The notes under the pieces are model-generated. The model did not search any database. It was not told the DNA's origin and worked only from the letters and a program-made list of their open reading frames with translations. The position numbers and the translations under genes were made by a program. A stretch of DNA of 64,000 bases from Gilliamella sp. App6-5 (lineage in GTDB: Bacteria > Pseudomonadota > Gammaproteobacteria > Enterobacterales > Orbaceae), in NCBI RefSeq assembly GCF_001690525.1, contig NZ_LZGT01000014.1:24903-88902 (forward strand), in the 5' to 3' direction. Position 1 is the stretch's first letter. Every line of letters starts with the position of its first letter. Shown piece by piece: positions 38,035 to 49,470 of the stretch.

Positions 38035-38328
38035 CTAGATAACTAAATTTTTTTCTACACGCTCTCTAAATTTAATTCCAGGTCTAAATGTAACAACTCG
38101 ACGAGCAGAGATATCCACACTTTCGCCTGTCTTTGGATTACGTCCTGGACGTGAATTCTTATCACGTACTGCAAAATTACCAAATCCAGATAATTTTACG
38201 GGCTCTCCTTTTTCTAAAGCCACACGGATCTCTTCAAAAAAGAGTTCAACAAGGACTTTAGCTTCTTGACGATCAATGTTAAATTTTTCGGCAAGACGAT
38301 CTGCAATATCAGCTTTAGTTAATGTCAT
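38035..38328 (-). CDS. ihfA: integration host factor alpha subunit
   Basis: A 97-aa DNA-bending protein of the HU/IHF family (E. coli 99). [48 protein letters not shown] with the conserved minor-groove Pro, and [16 protein letters not shown] identify the alpha subunit; its place directly after pheT, as in E. coli, supports this. It begins 5 bp after the pheT stop and is probably translated from the pheST message and from an internal promoter. IhfB is not in the window. Confidence 0.96.
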   Translation of the reverse strand: MTLTKADIADRLAEKFNIDRQEAKVLVELFFEEIRVALEKGEPVKLSGFGNFAVRDKNSRPGRNPKTGESVDISARRVVTFRPGIKFRERVEKNLVI

Positions 38329-38333
38329 AGTTA

Positions 38334-40721
38334 TTATTCTCTTAATAGGGCTTCAAAACGATTTTGTAAAGCAGTGACGCACTTACTTACAATGTTTGTT
38401 ATATCTTCTTCTTCAAGTGTACGCGATTTATCTTGCAAAATCAAACTGATAGCAAGACTTTTTTGATCTTCCTTGATATTTTCGCCTTGATAAACATCAA
38501 ACAGATTAACTTTTATAAGTTGCTCACCACCAGCTTGCTTACACTCAGAAATAATATCTGCTACTGGAATTGTATTTGATACAACAATAGCTATATCCCG
38601 CTTGTTCGATGGATACTTTGATAAATCTTGAGCAACAGGTACTTTCTTGCTATCAATTTTAGCTAAATTTATTTCAAAAACAAGCGTTTTACTATTTAAA
38701 GATAATTTTTTTTCAATTTCTGGATGTAAGACACCAAAATAGCCTACTATATCATCATTTAAATAAATATCTGCACTCTGTCCTGGATGTAAGGTAGTAA
38801 GCTGCGATTTCTTAAATTGCACTTTATCTGCACAGCCTAAAAGTGAAAAAATTGACTCAATATCACCTTTAAGATCGTAGAAATCCACGTGCTTTTTAGG
38901 AAGCTGCCAGTGTTCTTCGTACAAACTACCTGTAACGATACCAGATAACATCAGTTCTTGGTGTACACCTAATTCACATTTTTCATCTGGTATAAAACGT
39001 AAACCTATTTCAAATAATCGTATACGTGCTTGCTGACGATTTTGGTTATATAATACCGCATCTAATAACCCAGACCATAGCGATAAACGCATGACTGACA
39101 TTTCACTTGAAATCGGGTTAGGTAGCTTGATTCCAGACTGTTCAGGATGAAGAATTTGCTGAACTTTTGGATCAACAAAGCTATATGTAACTGCTTCTTG
39201 ATACCCTTTATCAACCAATAAGTCTTTTACTCTTCGTAATGATATTTGACTTTCTGGTTTTGGTCTCATTACTGATTCAATCTTCAGGTTAGCATTTGGG
39301 ATATTGTTATATCCGTAAATTCGAGCTATTTCTTCAACTAGATCTTCTTCAATTTGTAAATCAAAACGCCAACTTGGTGATTTTACAACCCACACATTCT
39401 CTTTGTATTCAACTTCACAACCGAGTCTAACTAAAATATCAGTGATCTTTTGTGTTTCGATTGCATAACCAATAATACGATCAATTTTATTGCGACGTAA
39501 CTGGATAGTTGCTTGTACAGGAAGTTCTTCTTTATGTGTTACATCAATAATTGGACCAGCTTCGCCACCACAGATATCAATTAATAATTTGCTAGCTCGT
39601 TCCATTGCTACAAATTGTAGAGATGGGTCGACTCCACGCTCATAACGGTGTGACGCTTCTGTATGTAAACCATATTCACGAGCTTTACCTGTTATTGCTA
39701 ATGGATTAAAAAACGCAGATTCAAGAAACACATCTTTAGTCGATTGCGTTACGCCTGATTTCTCCCCCCCCATAATTCCTGCTAATGCTAAGATTTTTTG
39801 GTGATCGGCAATAACTAAGGTTTTATCATTAAGTTTAACTTCATTACCATTAAGTAAAACAAGTTTCTCCTCTTTTTGGGCATAACGAACAACAATACCC
39901 TTCTCTATTTCAGCCAAATCGAACGCATGCATTGGATGACCAAGTTCTAATAATACATAGTTGGTAATATCAACGATTGCATCAATAGAGCGGATTCCAC
40001 CACGGCGTAGTTTTTCTTTCATCCATAATGGCGTTGTGGCATTAACGTTGATGCCTTTAATTACACGACCTAAATAACGTGGTGCTGCTTTCGGTTCATC
40101 TATCTGGATTGGTAATGTATCATTAATTGTTACAGATACATTGTCAACTTTTAGTTCTTTCATAGCAATATTGTTAACGGCAGAAATATCTCTGGCAATG
40201 CCAACAATTCCAAAACAATCCGCTCGATTTGGTGTAACACTAATATCTATTATAACGTCATTAAGATTTAAATATTCACGAAGATCCATGCCTAAAGGTG
40301 CATCATCTGGCAACTCAATGATTCCATTATGATCATCTGAAATTCCCAATTCAGAATAAGAACAAAGCATTCCTTCCGAAGGTTCGCCTCGTAATTTAGC
40401 CGCTTTAATTTTAAAATCGTCAGGTAATACAGCTCCCACTGTTGCACAAGCAACAGTTAAACCTTGACGGCAATTTGGCGCACCACAAACAATATCAAGT
40501 AATTCGGCTTTACCTATATCAACTTTTGTTACGCGAAGTTTATCTGCATTCGGATGTTGCATACATTCAACAACTTTACCGACAACTACTCCAGTAAAAT
40601 CGCCCGCTACTTTTTCAACATCCTCGACTTCTAAACCAGCCATTGTCAATTGATTGGCAAGCATTTCGCTACTAATTTCTGGATTGATCCATTCACGTAG
40701 CCAATTTTCACTAAATTTCAT
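38334..40721 (-). CDS. pheT: phenylalanyl-tRNA synthetase beta subunit
   Basis: The 795-aa beta chain of the alpha2-beta2 enzyme (E. coli 795). It has the N-terminal OB-fold tRNA-binding domain ([35 protein letters not shown]), the B3/B4 editing domain ([29 protein letters not shown]) and the C-terminal anticodon-binding domain ([16 protein letters not shown]). It follows pheS after a 16-bp gap and precedes ihfA, a conserved operon. Expression is controlled by the pheM attenuator upstream of pheS. Confidence 0.97.
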   Translation of the reverse strand: MKFSENWLREWINPEISSEMLANQLTMAGLEVEDVEKVAGDFTGVVVGKVVECMQHPNADKLRVTKVDIGKAELLDIVCGAPNCRQGLTVACATVGAVLPDDFKIKAAKLRGEPSEGMLCSYSELGISDDHNGIIELPDDAPLGMDLREYLNLNDVIIDISVTPNRADCFGIVGIARDISAVNNIAMKELKVDNVSVTINDTLPIQIDEPKAAPRYLGRVIKGINVNATTPLWMKEKLRRGGIRSIDAIVDITNYVLLELGHPMHAFDLAEIEKGIVVRYAQKEEKLVLLNGNEVKLNDKTLVIADHQKILALAGIMGGEKSGVTQSTKDVFLESAFFNPLAITGKAREYGLHTEASHRYERGVDPSLQFVAMERASKLLIDICGGEAGPIIDVTHKEELPVQATIQLRRNKIDRIIGYAIETQKITDILVRLGCEVEYKENVWVVKSPSWRFDLQIEEDLVEEIARIYGYNNIPNANLKIESVMRPKPESQISLRRVKDLLVDKGYQEAVTYSFVDPKVQQILHPEQSGIKLPNPISSEMSVMRLSLWSGLLDAVLYNQNRQQARIRLFEIGLRFIPDEKCELGVHQELMLSGIVTGSLYEEHWQLPKKHVDFYDLKGDIESIFSLLGCADKVQFKKSQLTTLHPGQSADIYLNDDIVGYFGVLHPEIEKKLSLNSKTLVFEINLAKIDSKKVPVAQDLSKYPSNKRDIAIVVSNTIPVADIISECKQAGGEQLIKVNLFDVYQGENIKEDQKSLAISLILQDKSRTLEEEDITNIVSKCVTALQNRFEALLRE

Positions 40722-40737
40722 GTTTTGATCTCCAGAA

Positions 40738-41802
<1,065 letters not shown>

Positions 41803-41859
41803 TCATGAATTTATATTGCAACAGAAACCAAAAAAGAAACGAAAAATAACTATGTTCAT
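41803..41859 (-). CDS. pheM: phenylalanyl-tRNA synthetase operon leader peptide
   Basis: An 18-codon reading frame MNIVIFRFFFGFCCNINS with five Phe codons, directly between rplT and the attenuator. E. coli PheM ([14 protein letters not shown]) matches at the start and at the Phe run, but this version is four residues longer and has two Cys codons after the Phe. AAGAG lies upstream of the ATG. Ribosome stalling at the Phe codons when tRNA-Phe is uncharged should favour the alternative RNA fold and let transcription go on into pheST. Confidence 0.9.
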   Translation of the reverse strand: MNIVIFRFFFGFCCNINS

Positions 41860-41895
41860 AATTAATTTACTCTTCAAAAATATCAAAATTAGAAT

Positions 41896-41925
41896 GATAA
41901 AAGCCGAGATGACTCGGCTTTTATC
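41896..41925 (-). terminator. terminator after rplT
   Basis: A 13-bp stem GATAAAAGCCGAG with a 4-nt ATGA loop, six bases beyond the rplT stop. The stem's own A/T end supplies the U-rich tail. It ends part of the thrS-infC-rpmI-rplT transcription ahead of pheM. Confidence 0.85.
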
Positions 41926-41931
41926 AAGTTA

Positions 41932-42288
<357 letters not shown>

Positions 42289-42315
42289 CTATATCCTCTA
42301 AATAATTAACCAAAA

Positions 42316-42513
42316 TTAAGCGTATGGAACACACGCAGTAACTAAACCTAAATCGCCTTTTGACACAGTCGTCAAACCACGTAAATGACGTTTACGTTTA
42401 GTTGATTTTTTAGTTAGGATATGACTTTTGTTAGCTTGCTTATGCTTAAAGCCACCAGAAGCTGTTTTTTTAAAGCGCTTTGCTGCGCCTTTTACAGTTT
42501 TAATTTTAGGCAT
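42316..42513 (-). CDS. rpmI: 50S ribosomal protein L35
   Basis: A 65-aa basic protein, [20 protein letters not shown], ending [11 protein letters not shown], the usual L35 form. The ATG at 42513 is the family start; five further codons upstream are open but not used. It lies between infC and rplT as in nearly all bacteria. Confidence 0.97.
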   Translation of the reverse strand: MPKIKTVKGAAKRFKKTASGGFKHKQANKSHILTKKSTKRKRHLRGLTTVSKGDLGLVTACVPYA

Positions 42514-42597
42514 TTTATTAATTTCCACTTCGCATTGTTAATAAAAATAAAATAATGGTGTAATTTTCAATAAATCAAAAATTAGCTTGTAAAACCA

Positions 42598-43137
42598 CTA
42601 TTTCTTCTTCGGCGCAAGCACCATAATCATTTGTCGACCTTCAATCTTAGTTGGATAAGACTCAATGATCGCCAAATCAGCTAAGTCTTCTTTAATGCGA
42701 TCAAGCATCTCAGAACCTAACTGTTGGTGAGCCATCTCACGACCACGAAAACGTAATGTGACTTTAGCTTTATCGCCATCTTCAAGAAAGCGAATCAGGC
42801 TGCGGAGTTTTACCTGATAGTCGCCTTCGTCTGTACCAGGTCGGAACTTAATTTCCTTAACCTGAACAACCTTTTGCTTTTTTTTCTGCTCTTTTGTTGC
42901 TTTACTCTTTTCATAGAGGAACTTGCCATAATCCATAATTCGACAAACAGGTGGCTCTGCATTAGGGCTTATTTCAACTAAATCTAAGGTTGCCTCTTCA
43001 GCTTGTTTTAAAGCTTCATCTAAGCTTACTATACCGAGCTGCTCACCATCGACGCCGGTTAATCTCACCTCACGAGCGGTAATTTCATCGTTGATCTTAT
43101 GTGCTCGTGTTGACTGAATTCGTTTACTGACTTTAAT
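42598..43137 (-). CDS. infC: translation initiation factor IF-3 (ATT start)
   Basis: IF-3 proofreads start codons and keeps 30S subunits free. There is no ATG or GTG at the proper place: the protein aligns with E. coli IF-3 from an ATT at 43137 ([27 protein letters not shown]), preceded by GGAGG eight bases upstream. The product is 179 aa (E. coli 180). AUU starts are the classic self-control device of infC, because IF-3 itself rejects them. A shorter frame from a GTG at 43068 would drop 23 conserved residues. Body motifs [21 protein letters not shown] and [14 protein letters not shown] are present. It follows thrS by 27 bp. Confidence 0.95.
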   Translation of the reverse strand: MKVSKRIQSTRAHKINDEITAREVRLTGVDGEQLGIVSLDEALKQAEEATLDLVEISPNAEPPVCRIMDYGKFLYEKSKATKEQKKKQKVVQVKEIKFRPGTDEGDYQVKLRSLIRFLEDGDKAKVTLRFRGREMAHQQLGSEMLDRIKEDLADLAIIESYPTKIEGRQMIMVLAPKKK

Positions 43138-43164
43138 ATCTCATTCCTCCAAATTAATTTATCA

Positions 43165-45090
43165 TTAATTCATTTGTTCTAATGAACGACTATGAATTTC
43201 GTTAAGCAACAATTCTATAACATGTTTCACTTCAAAGCTACCAAGATCTTTACCTTGGCGAGTTCGAACTGAAATTGTTCCTGATTCCATTTCTTTGTCT
43301 CCACAAACAAACATATAAGGAACACGTTTAAGAGTATGCTCGCGAATTTTAAACCCTATTTTCTCATTTCTCAAGTCCGCTTTTGCTCTAATGCCAACTT
43401 TTTGTAGTTGCGCGGTTAATTGTTTTGCATATTCAGCTTGATTATCGGTAATATTAATTACTGCAACTTGCAATGGAGCAAGCCATGTAGGAAAAAATCC
43501 TGCGCAGTTTTCTGTTAAGATCCCCATAAAGCGCTCCATTGAACCTAAAATGGCTCTATGAATCATAACGGGAACATGACGTTCGTTGTCTTCACCAACA
43601 TAAGTTGCATCTAAACGTTCTGGTAGCATAAAGTCTAGTTGAACAGTACCACATTGCCATGCACGTCCTAAACAGTCATGTAGAGTAAACTCGATTTTTG
43701 GTCCATAAAAGGCACCCTCACCTGGTAGATATTCAAAATCAATGCCGTTCTCAGTTAAACATTCGGCCAAATCTTTTTCTGCAAGATCCCATGTTTCATC
43801 TTTACCGATTCGTTTTTCTGGACGAGTGGATAACTTAACAGTAATATCTGTAAAACCGAAAGTACTATAAGTATCGTAAACCATTTTGATACAGCTATTA
43901 ACTTCACTGCGAATTTGACTTTCAGTACAAAAAATATGTGCATCATCTTGGGTAAAACCTCGAACACGCATCAATCCGTGTAAAGACCCAGATGGCTCGT
44001 TTCGATGACAACTACCAAATTCTGCCATACGTAATGGTAAATCACGATAAGATTTTAAACCTTGATTAAAAATCTGTACGTGCCCTGGACAGTTCATTGG
44101 CTTAATACAATATTCACGATTTTCAGATGAAGTGACAAACATTAACTCTTTATAATTACCCCAATGCCCTGTTTTTTCCCATAAAACACGATCCATCATA
44201 AATGGACCTTTTACTTCTTGATAATCGTACTCTTTCAATTTAGTGCGAACAAAAACCTCAAGTTCACGGAAGATAATCCATCCATCATTATGCCAAAATA
44301 CCATACCGGGTGCTTCTTCTTGCATATGATAAAGATCAAGCTGTTTACCTATTTTACGGTGATCACGTTTAGCCGCTTCTTCTAAAAATTGTAAATAGCT
44401 ATCAAGTTGTTTTTTATCTGCCCATGCTGTTCCATAAATACGTTGTAACATTTTATTGTCACTATTACCGCGCCAATAAGCACCTGCAACTTTTTGCAAT
44501 TTAAAATGGTGGCAAAAACGCATATTAGGTACATGTGGTCCACGACACATATCAATATATTCTTCGTGATGATAAAGTGCTGGTTTTGAATCTTTAGGGA
44601 TATTCTCATCCAAGATAGCAATTTTATAGGGTTCACGTCGCTCCCAAAATACTTCTCTAGCTTGTTCCCAACTAACAACTTCTTTTTTTACTTCATAATC
44701 TTTTTTAGCCAATTCATGCATGCGCTTTTCTAATGCATCAAGATCTTCCTGCGTTAGTGAGTGATCTAAATCAACGTCATAATAAAAGCCATTATCAATT
44801 GTTGGACCGATTGCCATTTGTGTATCAGGCCATAATTGCTTAATCGCATGACCTAATAAATGCGCACAAGAATGACGAATAATTTCAAGTCCATCTTCGT
44901 CTTTAGTAGTAATGATGGCTAATGTTGCATCTTGCTCAATGATATCAGAGGCATCTTTACGCTCACCATTTACACGTCCAGCTATACAAGCTTTTGCCAG
45001 CCCTGCACCAATACTTTGTGCAACTTCTAAAACGGTAACGGGTTTATCAAATTGGCGTTGACTTCCATCAGGAAGAGTAATAATTGGCAT
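43165..45090 (-). CDS. thrS: threonyl-tRNA synthetase
   Basis: Class II synthetase of 641 aa (E. coli 642) with N-terminal TGS domain ([19 protein letters not shown]), the editing domain ([24 protein letters not shown] with the HxxxH site, later CRGPHVPN), the zinc-binding catalytic core ([39 protein letters not shown]) and the anticodon-binding C terminus. AAGGA lies upstream of the ATG at 45090. A hairpin 20 bp upstream resembles the tRNA-Thr anticodon arm, as in the E. coli operator where ThrRS represses its own translation. Confidence 0.97.
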   Translation of the reverse strand: MPIITLPDGSQRQFDKPVTVLEVAQSIGAGLAKACIAGRVNGERKDASDIIEQDATLAIITTKDEDGLEIIRHSCAHLLGHAIKQLWPDTQMAIGPTIDNGFYYDVDLDHSLTQEDLDALEKRMHELAKKDYEVKKEVVSWEQAREVFWERREPYKIAILDENIPKDSKPALYHHEEYIDMCRGPHVPNMRFCHHFKLQKVAGAYWRGNSDNKMLQRIYGTAWADKKQLDSYLQFLEEAAKRDHRKIGKQLDLYHMQEEAPGMVFWHNDGWIIFRELEVFVRTKLKEYDYQEVKGPFMMDRVLWEKTGHWGNYKELMFVTSSENREYCIKPMNCPGHVQIFNQGLKSYRDLPLRMAEFGSCHRNEPSGSLHGLMRVRGFTQDDAHIFCTESQIRSEVNSCIKMVYDTYSTFGFTDITVKLSTRPEKRIGKDETWDLAEKDLAECLTENGIDFEYLPGEGAFYGPKIEFTLHDCLGRAWQCGTVQLDFMLPERLDATYVGEDNERHVPVMIHRAILGSMERFMGILTENCAGFFPTWLAPLQVAVINITDNQAEYAKQLTAQLQKVGIRAKADLRNEKIGFKIREHTLKRVPYMFVCGDKEMESGTISVRTRQGKDLGSFEVKHVIELLLNEIHSRSLEQMN

Positions 45091-45110
45091 AATAAATCCT
45101 TATAACAGTG

Positions 45111-45131
45111 GTGCGCCACACGAAAGCGCAC
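45111..45131 (-). promoter_or_regulatory. candidate ThrRS translational operator hairpin
   Basis: On the minus strand GTGCGC-TTTCGTGTG-GCGCAC forms a 6-bp GC stem whose loop contains CGT, the tRNA-Thr anticodon. It lies just upstream of the thrS ribosome binding site. E. coli ThrRS binds such an anticodon mimic (domain 2 of its operator) and blocks the ribosome. Confidence 0.65.
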
Positions 45132-45344
45132 TTGCGTACATAAATAAATTGGTCTGATATACTACCACTTATCATCAAGATTTTAAATAGAAAGAATCAG
45201 TTTATATCAACATAAATAAATTCATAAAATAGAATAAACTGCTGGTTTACCTAAAATATTTTCACAAAAAATGAATAGCACTTTTCCCCTAATAACAGCT
45301 ATAATTGCTAGCAATTGATATTTTATAATATAGACATACTGGTT

Positions 45345-45791
45345 ATGAACATTTGGATTGATGCCGATGCATGCCCAAACCCAATTAAAGAGATTTTATA
45401 TCGAGTAGCTAACCGGAAAGCAATTAATGTTGTATTAATTGCTAATCAGCGATTATATCTCCCTTCCTCGCCTTATATCAAAAGCTTGCAAGTTGAAAAA
45501 GGATTTGATGTTGCAGACAATAAAATTATTGAGTTGGTTAAAAAAAATGATTTAGTCATTACGTCTGACATTCCACTTGCATCAGAGGTTTTAAATAAAG
45601 GTGCTTTAGTCCTCACGCCACGGGGAGAACAATATACACTTGATACAATTAAAGAACGATTAACTATGCGAGATTTTATGGAAACGATGCGAGCTAGCGG
45701 AATACAGTCTAAAGGTCCTTCTCCTTTTTCAAACAGAGATAGAGAAAAGTTTGCCAATCAGCTTGATATTCTAATATGTAGAATCGTTTAA
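45345..45791 (+). CDS. yaiI: UPF0178 family protein YaiI
   Basis: A 148-aa protein of the widespread UPF0178 (DUF188) family, which has a PIN/NYN-like nuclease fold but no established function. [43 protein letters not shown] and [10 protein letters not shown] are diagnostic. The ATG at 45345 is chosen by family start; ten upstream codons are open. It is divergent from thrS with about 250 bp between starts, enough for both promoters and the thrS leader. Confidence 0.88.
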   Translation: MNIWIDADACPNPIKEILYRVANRKAINVVLIANQRLYLPSSPYIKSLQVEKGFDVADNKIIELVKKNDLVITSDIPLASEVLNKGALVLTPRGEQYTLDTIKERLTMRDFMETMRASGIQSKGPSPFSNRDREKFANQLDILICRIV

Positions 45792-46360
45792 CCTTTTGTT
45801 TTCTATCTTTTGAATCTTCGAATATTTACTCATCATGCTACATCTTTATGAAAGTCTGTGTTACTTTCTCGCCTTTTCCATTTGTTTGTTGGTAAATAGA
45901 TTTCGTGAATTTTTGATTAATTGAGGGTTAATAAGGTTTTAACCAATAGATACTACCAATTCTCAATTAATTACGAAACGGCATAGAATCCTGAATATTT
46001 TTTACAAAAATATAGTCTAAAATATGAATAGTAGTATAAATACTCCATCGTGAGCACAAAACTGACGTAGAAAATAACGTAACCTGTTTTGACTGACGTT
46101 TAATGCCATAAGGAATGATTTTATAACCTTTCTTCTTACGGGTATGGGGGGCGAACAACTTCAATCTGACTTTCTTTAGCGCATTATAAGTTATAGATAC
46201 TCGGACGACTGACCACAGAGCCCCATATCACATCACCTTTGATTCGGCGATGTATATTCATTACAGTTTTTTTCAAATTACAGTAAACAACGCGAGTAAT
46301 TCCTACACCAAAATACAAATTATCAAAATTAGCATAGTTTACTGATAAATTTCAGTAAGA
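45792..46360. other. 569-bp gap without a supported gene, possible remnant
   Basis: No intact gene. Between about 46060 and 46270 the base composition is noticeably richer in GC than its surroundings and short open stretches exist on the minus strand (for example IHRRIKGDVIWGSVVSRPS before a stop, and NVSQNRLRYFLRQFCAHDG in another frame). I do not recognise a family. It looks like a decayed gene or mobile-element fragment. Confidence 0.35.
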
Positions 46361-47053
46361 TTAGATTTTTAAAAATAGCTCCCTACTTTTAAATGGTTTT
46401 GATCCTACATAAGGTTTTAATGCCATTCTGGTAAACCGTTTAGCCGCTTTTAACGTACAGTCATTATCAAATTGACGTTTTCCAAAAGCTAAAACTTGCT
46501 CCCCTGTAAAGCTTGTACTATTTTGTAATAAACTACTAATAAAACCTTTTTCGCTTTCGTATTGATAATGCATCGATTTAACAATATCATCACCAGTTAC
46601 ACAGCAATGAAAATAATCGATGTGATATCCTAAATTTTCTAATAAAGATAATTCAAAAGCTCGCAGCACATTTTCAGCAGGAATTTGTTGGGCTAATTGT
46701 CGCAAGCTTGTTAGATAATCATCAAAAAGAGTTGGCATTTCTGTTTCTGCAACTAAAACTCGATGTAATAGCTCATTTAAATAGAATGCGCTATATAAGA
46801 AAATAGATACTAACGGTAATGCCAGCGACATAGCTTCAACTTGCCGCAATGTTTTTATTTCACCTTGACCTGAATATTGTACAATGAGCGGGGTAAAAGG
46901 TTGCAACATGCCTTTTAATGCTGAACTTTTTCTCCTAGCCCCTTTGGCTAACACCGTTATTTTTCCGACATTTTCAACAAATAAATCAACTAATAAACTA
47001 CTTTCAGTGTAAAAACGAGTATGTAGTATAAATGCTCTTTGCCAACTTTCCAT
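46361..47053 (-). CDS. recO: DNA repair protein RecO
   Basis: Loads RecA onto SSB-coated single strands together with RecR, and anneals strands. The 230-aa protein has the N-terminal OB fold (QRAFILHTRFYTESSLLVDLFVENVGKITVLAKGAR, ALKGMLQPFTPL) and the helical C-terminal region (SAFYLNELLHRVL, LRAFELSLLENLGY). The zinc-binding Cys set of Gram-positive RecO is absent, as in E. coli. It is not next to era or pdxJ as in E. coli; here it stands divergent from the antiporter gene. Confidence 0.92.
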   Translation of the reverse strand: MESWQRAFILHTRFYTESSLLVDLFVENVGKITVLAKGARRKSSALKGMLQPFTPLIVQYSGQGEIKTLRQVEAMSLALPLVSIFLYSAFYLNELLHRVLVAETEMPTLFDDYLTSLRQLAQQIPAENVLRAFELSLLENLGYHIDYFHCCVTGDDIVKSMHYQYESEKGFISSLLQNSTSFTGEQVLAFGKRQFDNDCTLKAAKRFTRMALKPYVGSKPFKSRELFLKI

Positions 47054-47200
47054 TAAAATGCCTTTAAATTATATTTTTGGTTAATAATTGCACACAACGC
47101 AAAAAGAAATAAATTTTTCAAATTTTCACCTGAAATCTAGCTCAAATTCCGCTATAATCAATACAAACAATAGGATTATAGGATAAATAAAAGAGAAGCT

Positions 47201-48832
47201 ATGGATCTTTTTTCAATAATTTTGCTACTAGTATTAATTGTATCACTTTCTGGCGTCGTTATTAAAATGTTACCAATACAAATTCCATTGCCACTAATGC
47301 AAATATTGTTAGGTTGTATATTGGCTGCCTTTGGTGTTTATGTAAAATTTGACCCAGAATTATTTCTTGTTTTATTCATTCCACCATTACTGTTTGCTGA
47401 TGGGCGTAAAACATCGGTAAAAGACTTTGTGCACAATGTCAGAGAAATTGTTGGACTAGCGCTAGTTTTAGTTGTAATAACAATTGTCGCTGTTGGTTAT
47501 TTACTTTATTGGATGTTACCAAAAGGAGTTGAATTAGCAGCAACATTTGCACTAGCTGCAGTTTTATCGCCAACAGATGCTGTAGCATTAAGTGGAATTG
47601 TGGGGAAAGGACGCATTGAAAAAGAGAAAATGGAGATCATCGAAGGTGAAGCATTGATGAATGATGCTTCAGGTTTGGTGTCTTTAAAATTTGCTATTGC
47701 TATTGCTGTTGGTGATGCGGTATTTAACATCTTTGACGTGAGTATACAATTTTTTATAGTTGCGCTTGGTGGCTTAGCTATTGGTGTTTTATTTACTTGG
47801 CTATATGCACGTATTTTACGTAAAATAAATCAGCTGACTCACAATGACCCAGCAATTCAAATCGTATTATTATTCTTACTCCCATTTGCCGCTTATATTA
47901 TTGCCGAGGAATGTCATTGTTCTGGTATTTTAGCAGCCGTAAGCGCAGGTATGACAGTTAATCATTCTGGTATGATGCGAAATGCACCATTAACTGCGCG
48001 TTTGCAATCAGATAGCACATGGTCAATGCTAACATTTGTTTTTAATGGATTCGTATTCGTTTTATTAGGTATTCAGTTACCAAGCATTCTGAACAATACT
48101 TTTGCCGAAAACCAGATTGATACCTCAATTGAAGTATGGCAATTATGTTTAATTGTTTTATTTGTTTTTGTGGTATTAATGGGAACTCGATTCGCCTGGT
48201 TGTGGGCAATGAAACATCTGCCAGTCATGCCACTTGGTACAAAACGCCCTCTTGCATTTAGAGAATACTCAACAAGAGATCTATTAATTTCGACATTTGC
48301 TGGTGTTAGAGGAGCGATCACTTTAGCAGGTGTGTTATCTATTCCAATGACAATTGGTGGTCGTTATCAACTTGTTTTTATTGCAACAGGTATAATTTTA
48401 ATTTCATTGATAGCAGCAGTTATCATATTACCTATCTTATTACGAGGTAGTGTAATTTTAGACAATTCTGAACAACAAAATGAAATTTTAACAGTCAAAG
48501 GTCAAATGGCCGAAGAAGCAATTATCAGTCTTGAAAAAATGCAAAATAATTTATTGCAAGAAACATCTGAAGCTGGTTTAGATCAAGAAATTATTCATGA
48601 AATTGGTTCTCGTGTTATTGGTTCGTTAAGACGTCGAACAGGTCTTAAAGATTTAGAGCAAAAAGCGCTTGAGGCAGAAAACTTAGAGAGGCGTATGCGT
48701 CTCGTTGCAATTGGTGCAGAGCGCACAGCTTTGCTACAAATGAAAATTCGTAATGAGGTGAGTGAAGAAACATTTGAACATCTGAATACTGATTTAGATA
48801 TTTATGAAAAAATGATTTCTGGAGATGCATAA
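47201..48832 (+). CDS. CPA1-family Na+/H+ antiporter, YjcE-like
   Basis: A 543-aa membrane protein of the monovalent cation:proton antiporter-1 family with about 12 helices and a C-terminal cytoplasmic tail with helical charged segments (residues ~430-543). The ion-binding block ALAAVLSPTDAVALSGIVGKGRI and EGEALMNDASGLVSLKFAIA carry the conserved Asp pair; FAGVRGAITLAGVLSIP is the later conserved block. E. coli YjcE (549 aa) is the closest type I can name. Likely role: sodium or potassium for proton exchange and pH control. The next gene, ubiT, starts directly after its stop. Confidence 0.9.
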   Translation: MDLFSIILLLVLIVSLSGVVIKMLPIQIPLPLMQILLGCILAAFGVYVKFDPELFLVLFIPPLLFADGRKTSVKDFVHNVREIVGLALVLVVITIVAVGYLLYWMLPKGVELAATFALAAVLSPTDAVALSGIVGKGRIEKEKMEIIEGEALMNDASGLVSLKFAIAIAVGDAVFNIFDVSIQFFIVALGGLAIGVLFTWLYARILRKINQLTHNDPAIQIVLLFLLPFAAYIIAEECHCSGILAAVSAGMTVNHSGMMRNAPLTARLQSDSTWSMLTFVFNGFVFVLLGIQLPSILNNTFAENQIDTSIEVWQLCLIVLFVFVVLMGTRFAWLWAMKHLPVMPLGTKRPLAFREYSTRDLLISTFAGVRGAITLAGVLSIPMTIGGRYQLVFIATGIILISLIAAVIILPILLRGSVILDNSEQQNEILTVKGQMAEEAIISLEKMQNNLLQETSEAGLDQEIIHEIGSRVIGSLRRRTGLKDLEQKALEAENLERRMRLVAIGAERTALLQMKIRNEVSEETFEHLNTDLDIYEKMISGDA

Positions 48833-49339
48833 ATGATTGGAGCAAAAAGTCAAATTCTAAACAAGATTCATTCACAGTTTGTCAATAATGGGCCTCATCT
48901 TTTGGGGCTTACTTTACGATGCATTCCTTTTAATGTCAAAAAGCAAGCTATAGAACAATTATTACAGCTACAATTTGAACATTCCCTAGAAGATGGCGAT
49001 CTCGATTTTTTAGAAAATCGTTGGCTTAAAATAGAAGTTACTGATCTGGGGCTTATCTGGTTTGTAAGTTTGATTGAAAATAAATTAGTTGTTAGCCGAG
49101 AAGAAATTGCTGATGTGAGCTTTATCGGTAATGCTAATGATTTAATTATGATAGCAACTAGACGTCAAGATCCCGATACCTTATTTTTTCAACGCCGCTT
49201 AATTGTTGAAGGAGATACTGAGTTGGGTCTTTATGTTAAAAACCTTATGGACTCAATCGAATTAGAAACCATGCCCAAATTTTTGAGGCTAACACTTGAA
49301 AAACTAGCAAATATTATCGAAAGTGCACCTACCAACTAA
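48833..49339 (+). CDS. ubiT: ubiquinone biosynthesis accessory factor UbiT
   Basis: An SCP2-domain lipid-binding protein needed for oxygen-independent ubiquinone synthesis with UbiU and UbiV. The 168-aa sequence matches E. coli UbiT (YhbT, 174 aa): LRCIPFNVKKQAIEQLL, LDFLENRWLKIEV, ADVSFIGNANDLIMIATRRQDPDTLFFQRRL, EGDTELGLYVKNLMDSIELE. The ATG abuts the antiporter stop (TAA-ATG), so translation is probably coupled. In E. coli ubiT is divergent from ubiUV; neither ubiU nor ubiV is in this window. Its presence implies anaerobic ubiquinone synthesis, in line with the Fnr and fumarate-reductase-like genes. Confidence 0.9.
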   Translation: MIGAKSQILNKIHSQFVNNGPHLLGLTLRCIPFNVKKQAIEQLLQLQFEHSLEDGDLDFLENRWLKIEVTDLGLIWFVSLIENKLVVSREEIADVSFIGNANDLIMIATRRQDPDTLFFQRRLIVEGDTELGLYVKNLMDSIELETMPKFLRLTLEKLANIIESAPTN

Positions 49340-49470
49340 TAAAAAATAAATAAAGTAAGGTCTTCTAGAATCCAACATTCAGGTAAAATCTTCTCAGTAC
49401 CATATCTGTGTTCAAGAATAAACATAACAGCGTCGGGAATAGAATAAAACAATACGAGCAAAATTACTCA

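Noticed and set aside
45967..46164. 65-aa minus-strand reading frame between yaiI and recO
   Set aside because: No ribosome binding site, no family resemblance, and the reading breaks in the GC-richer stretch. Treated as part of a possible remnant.
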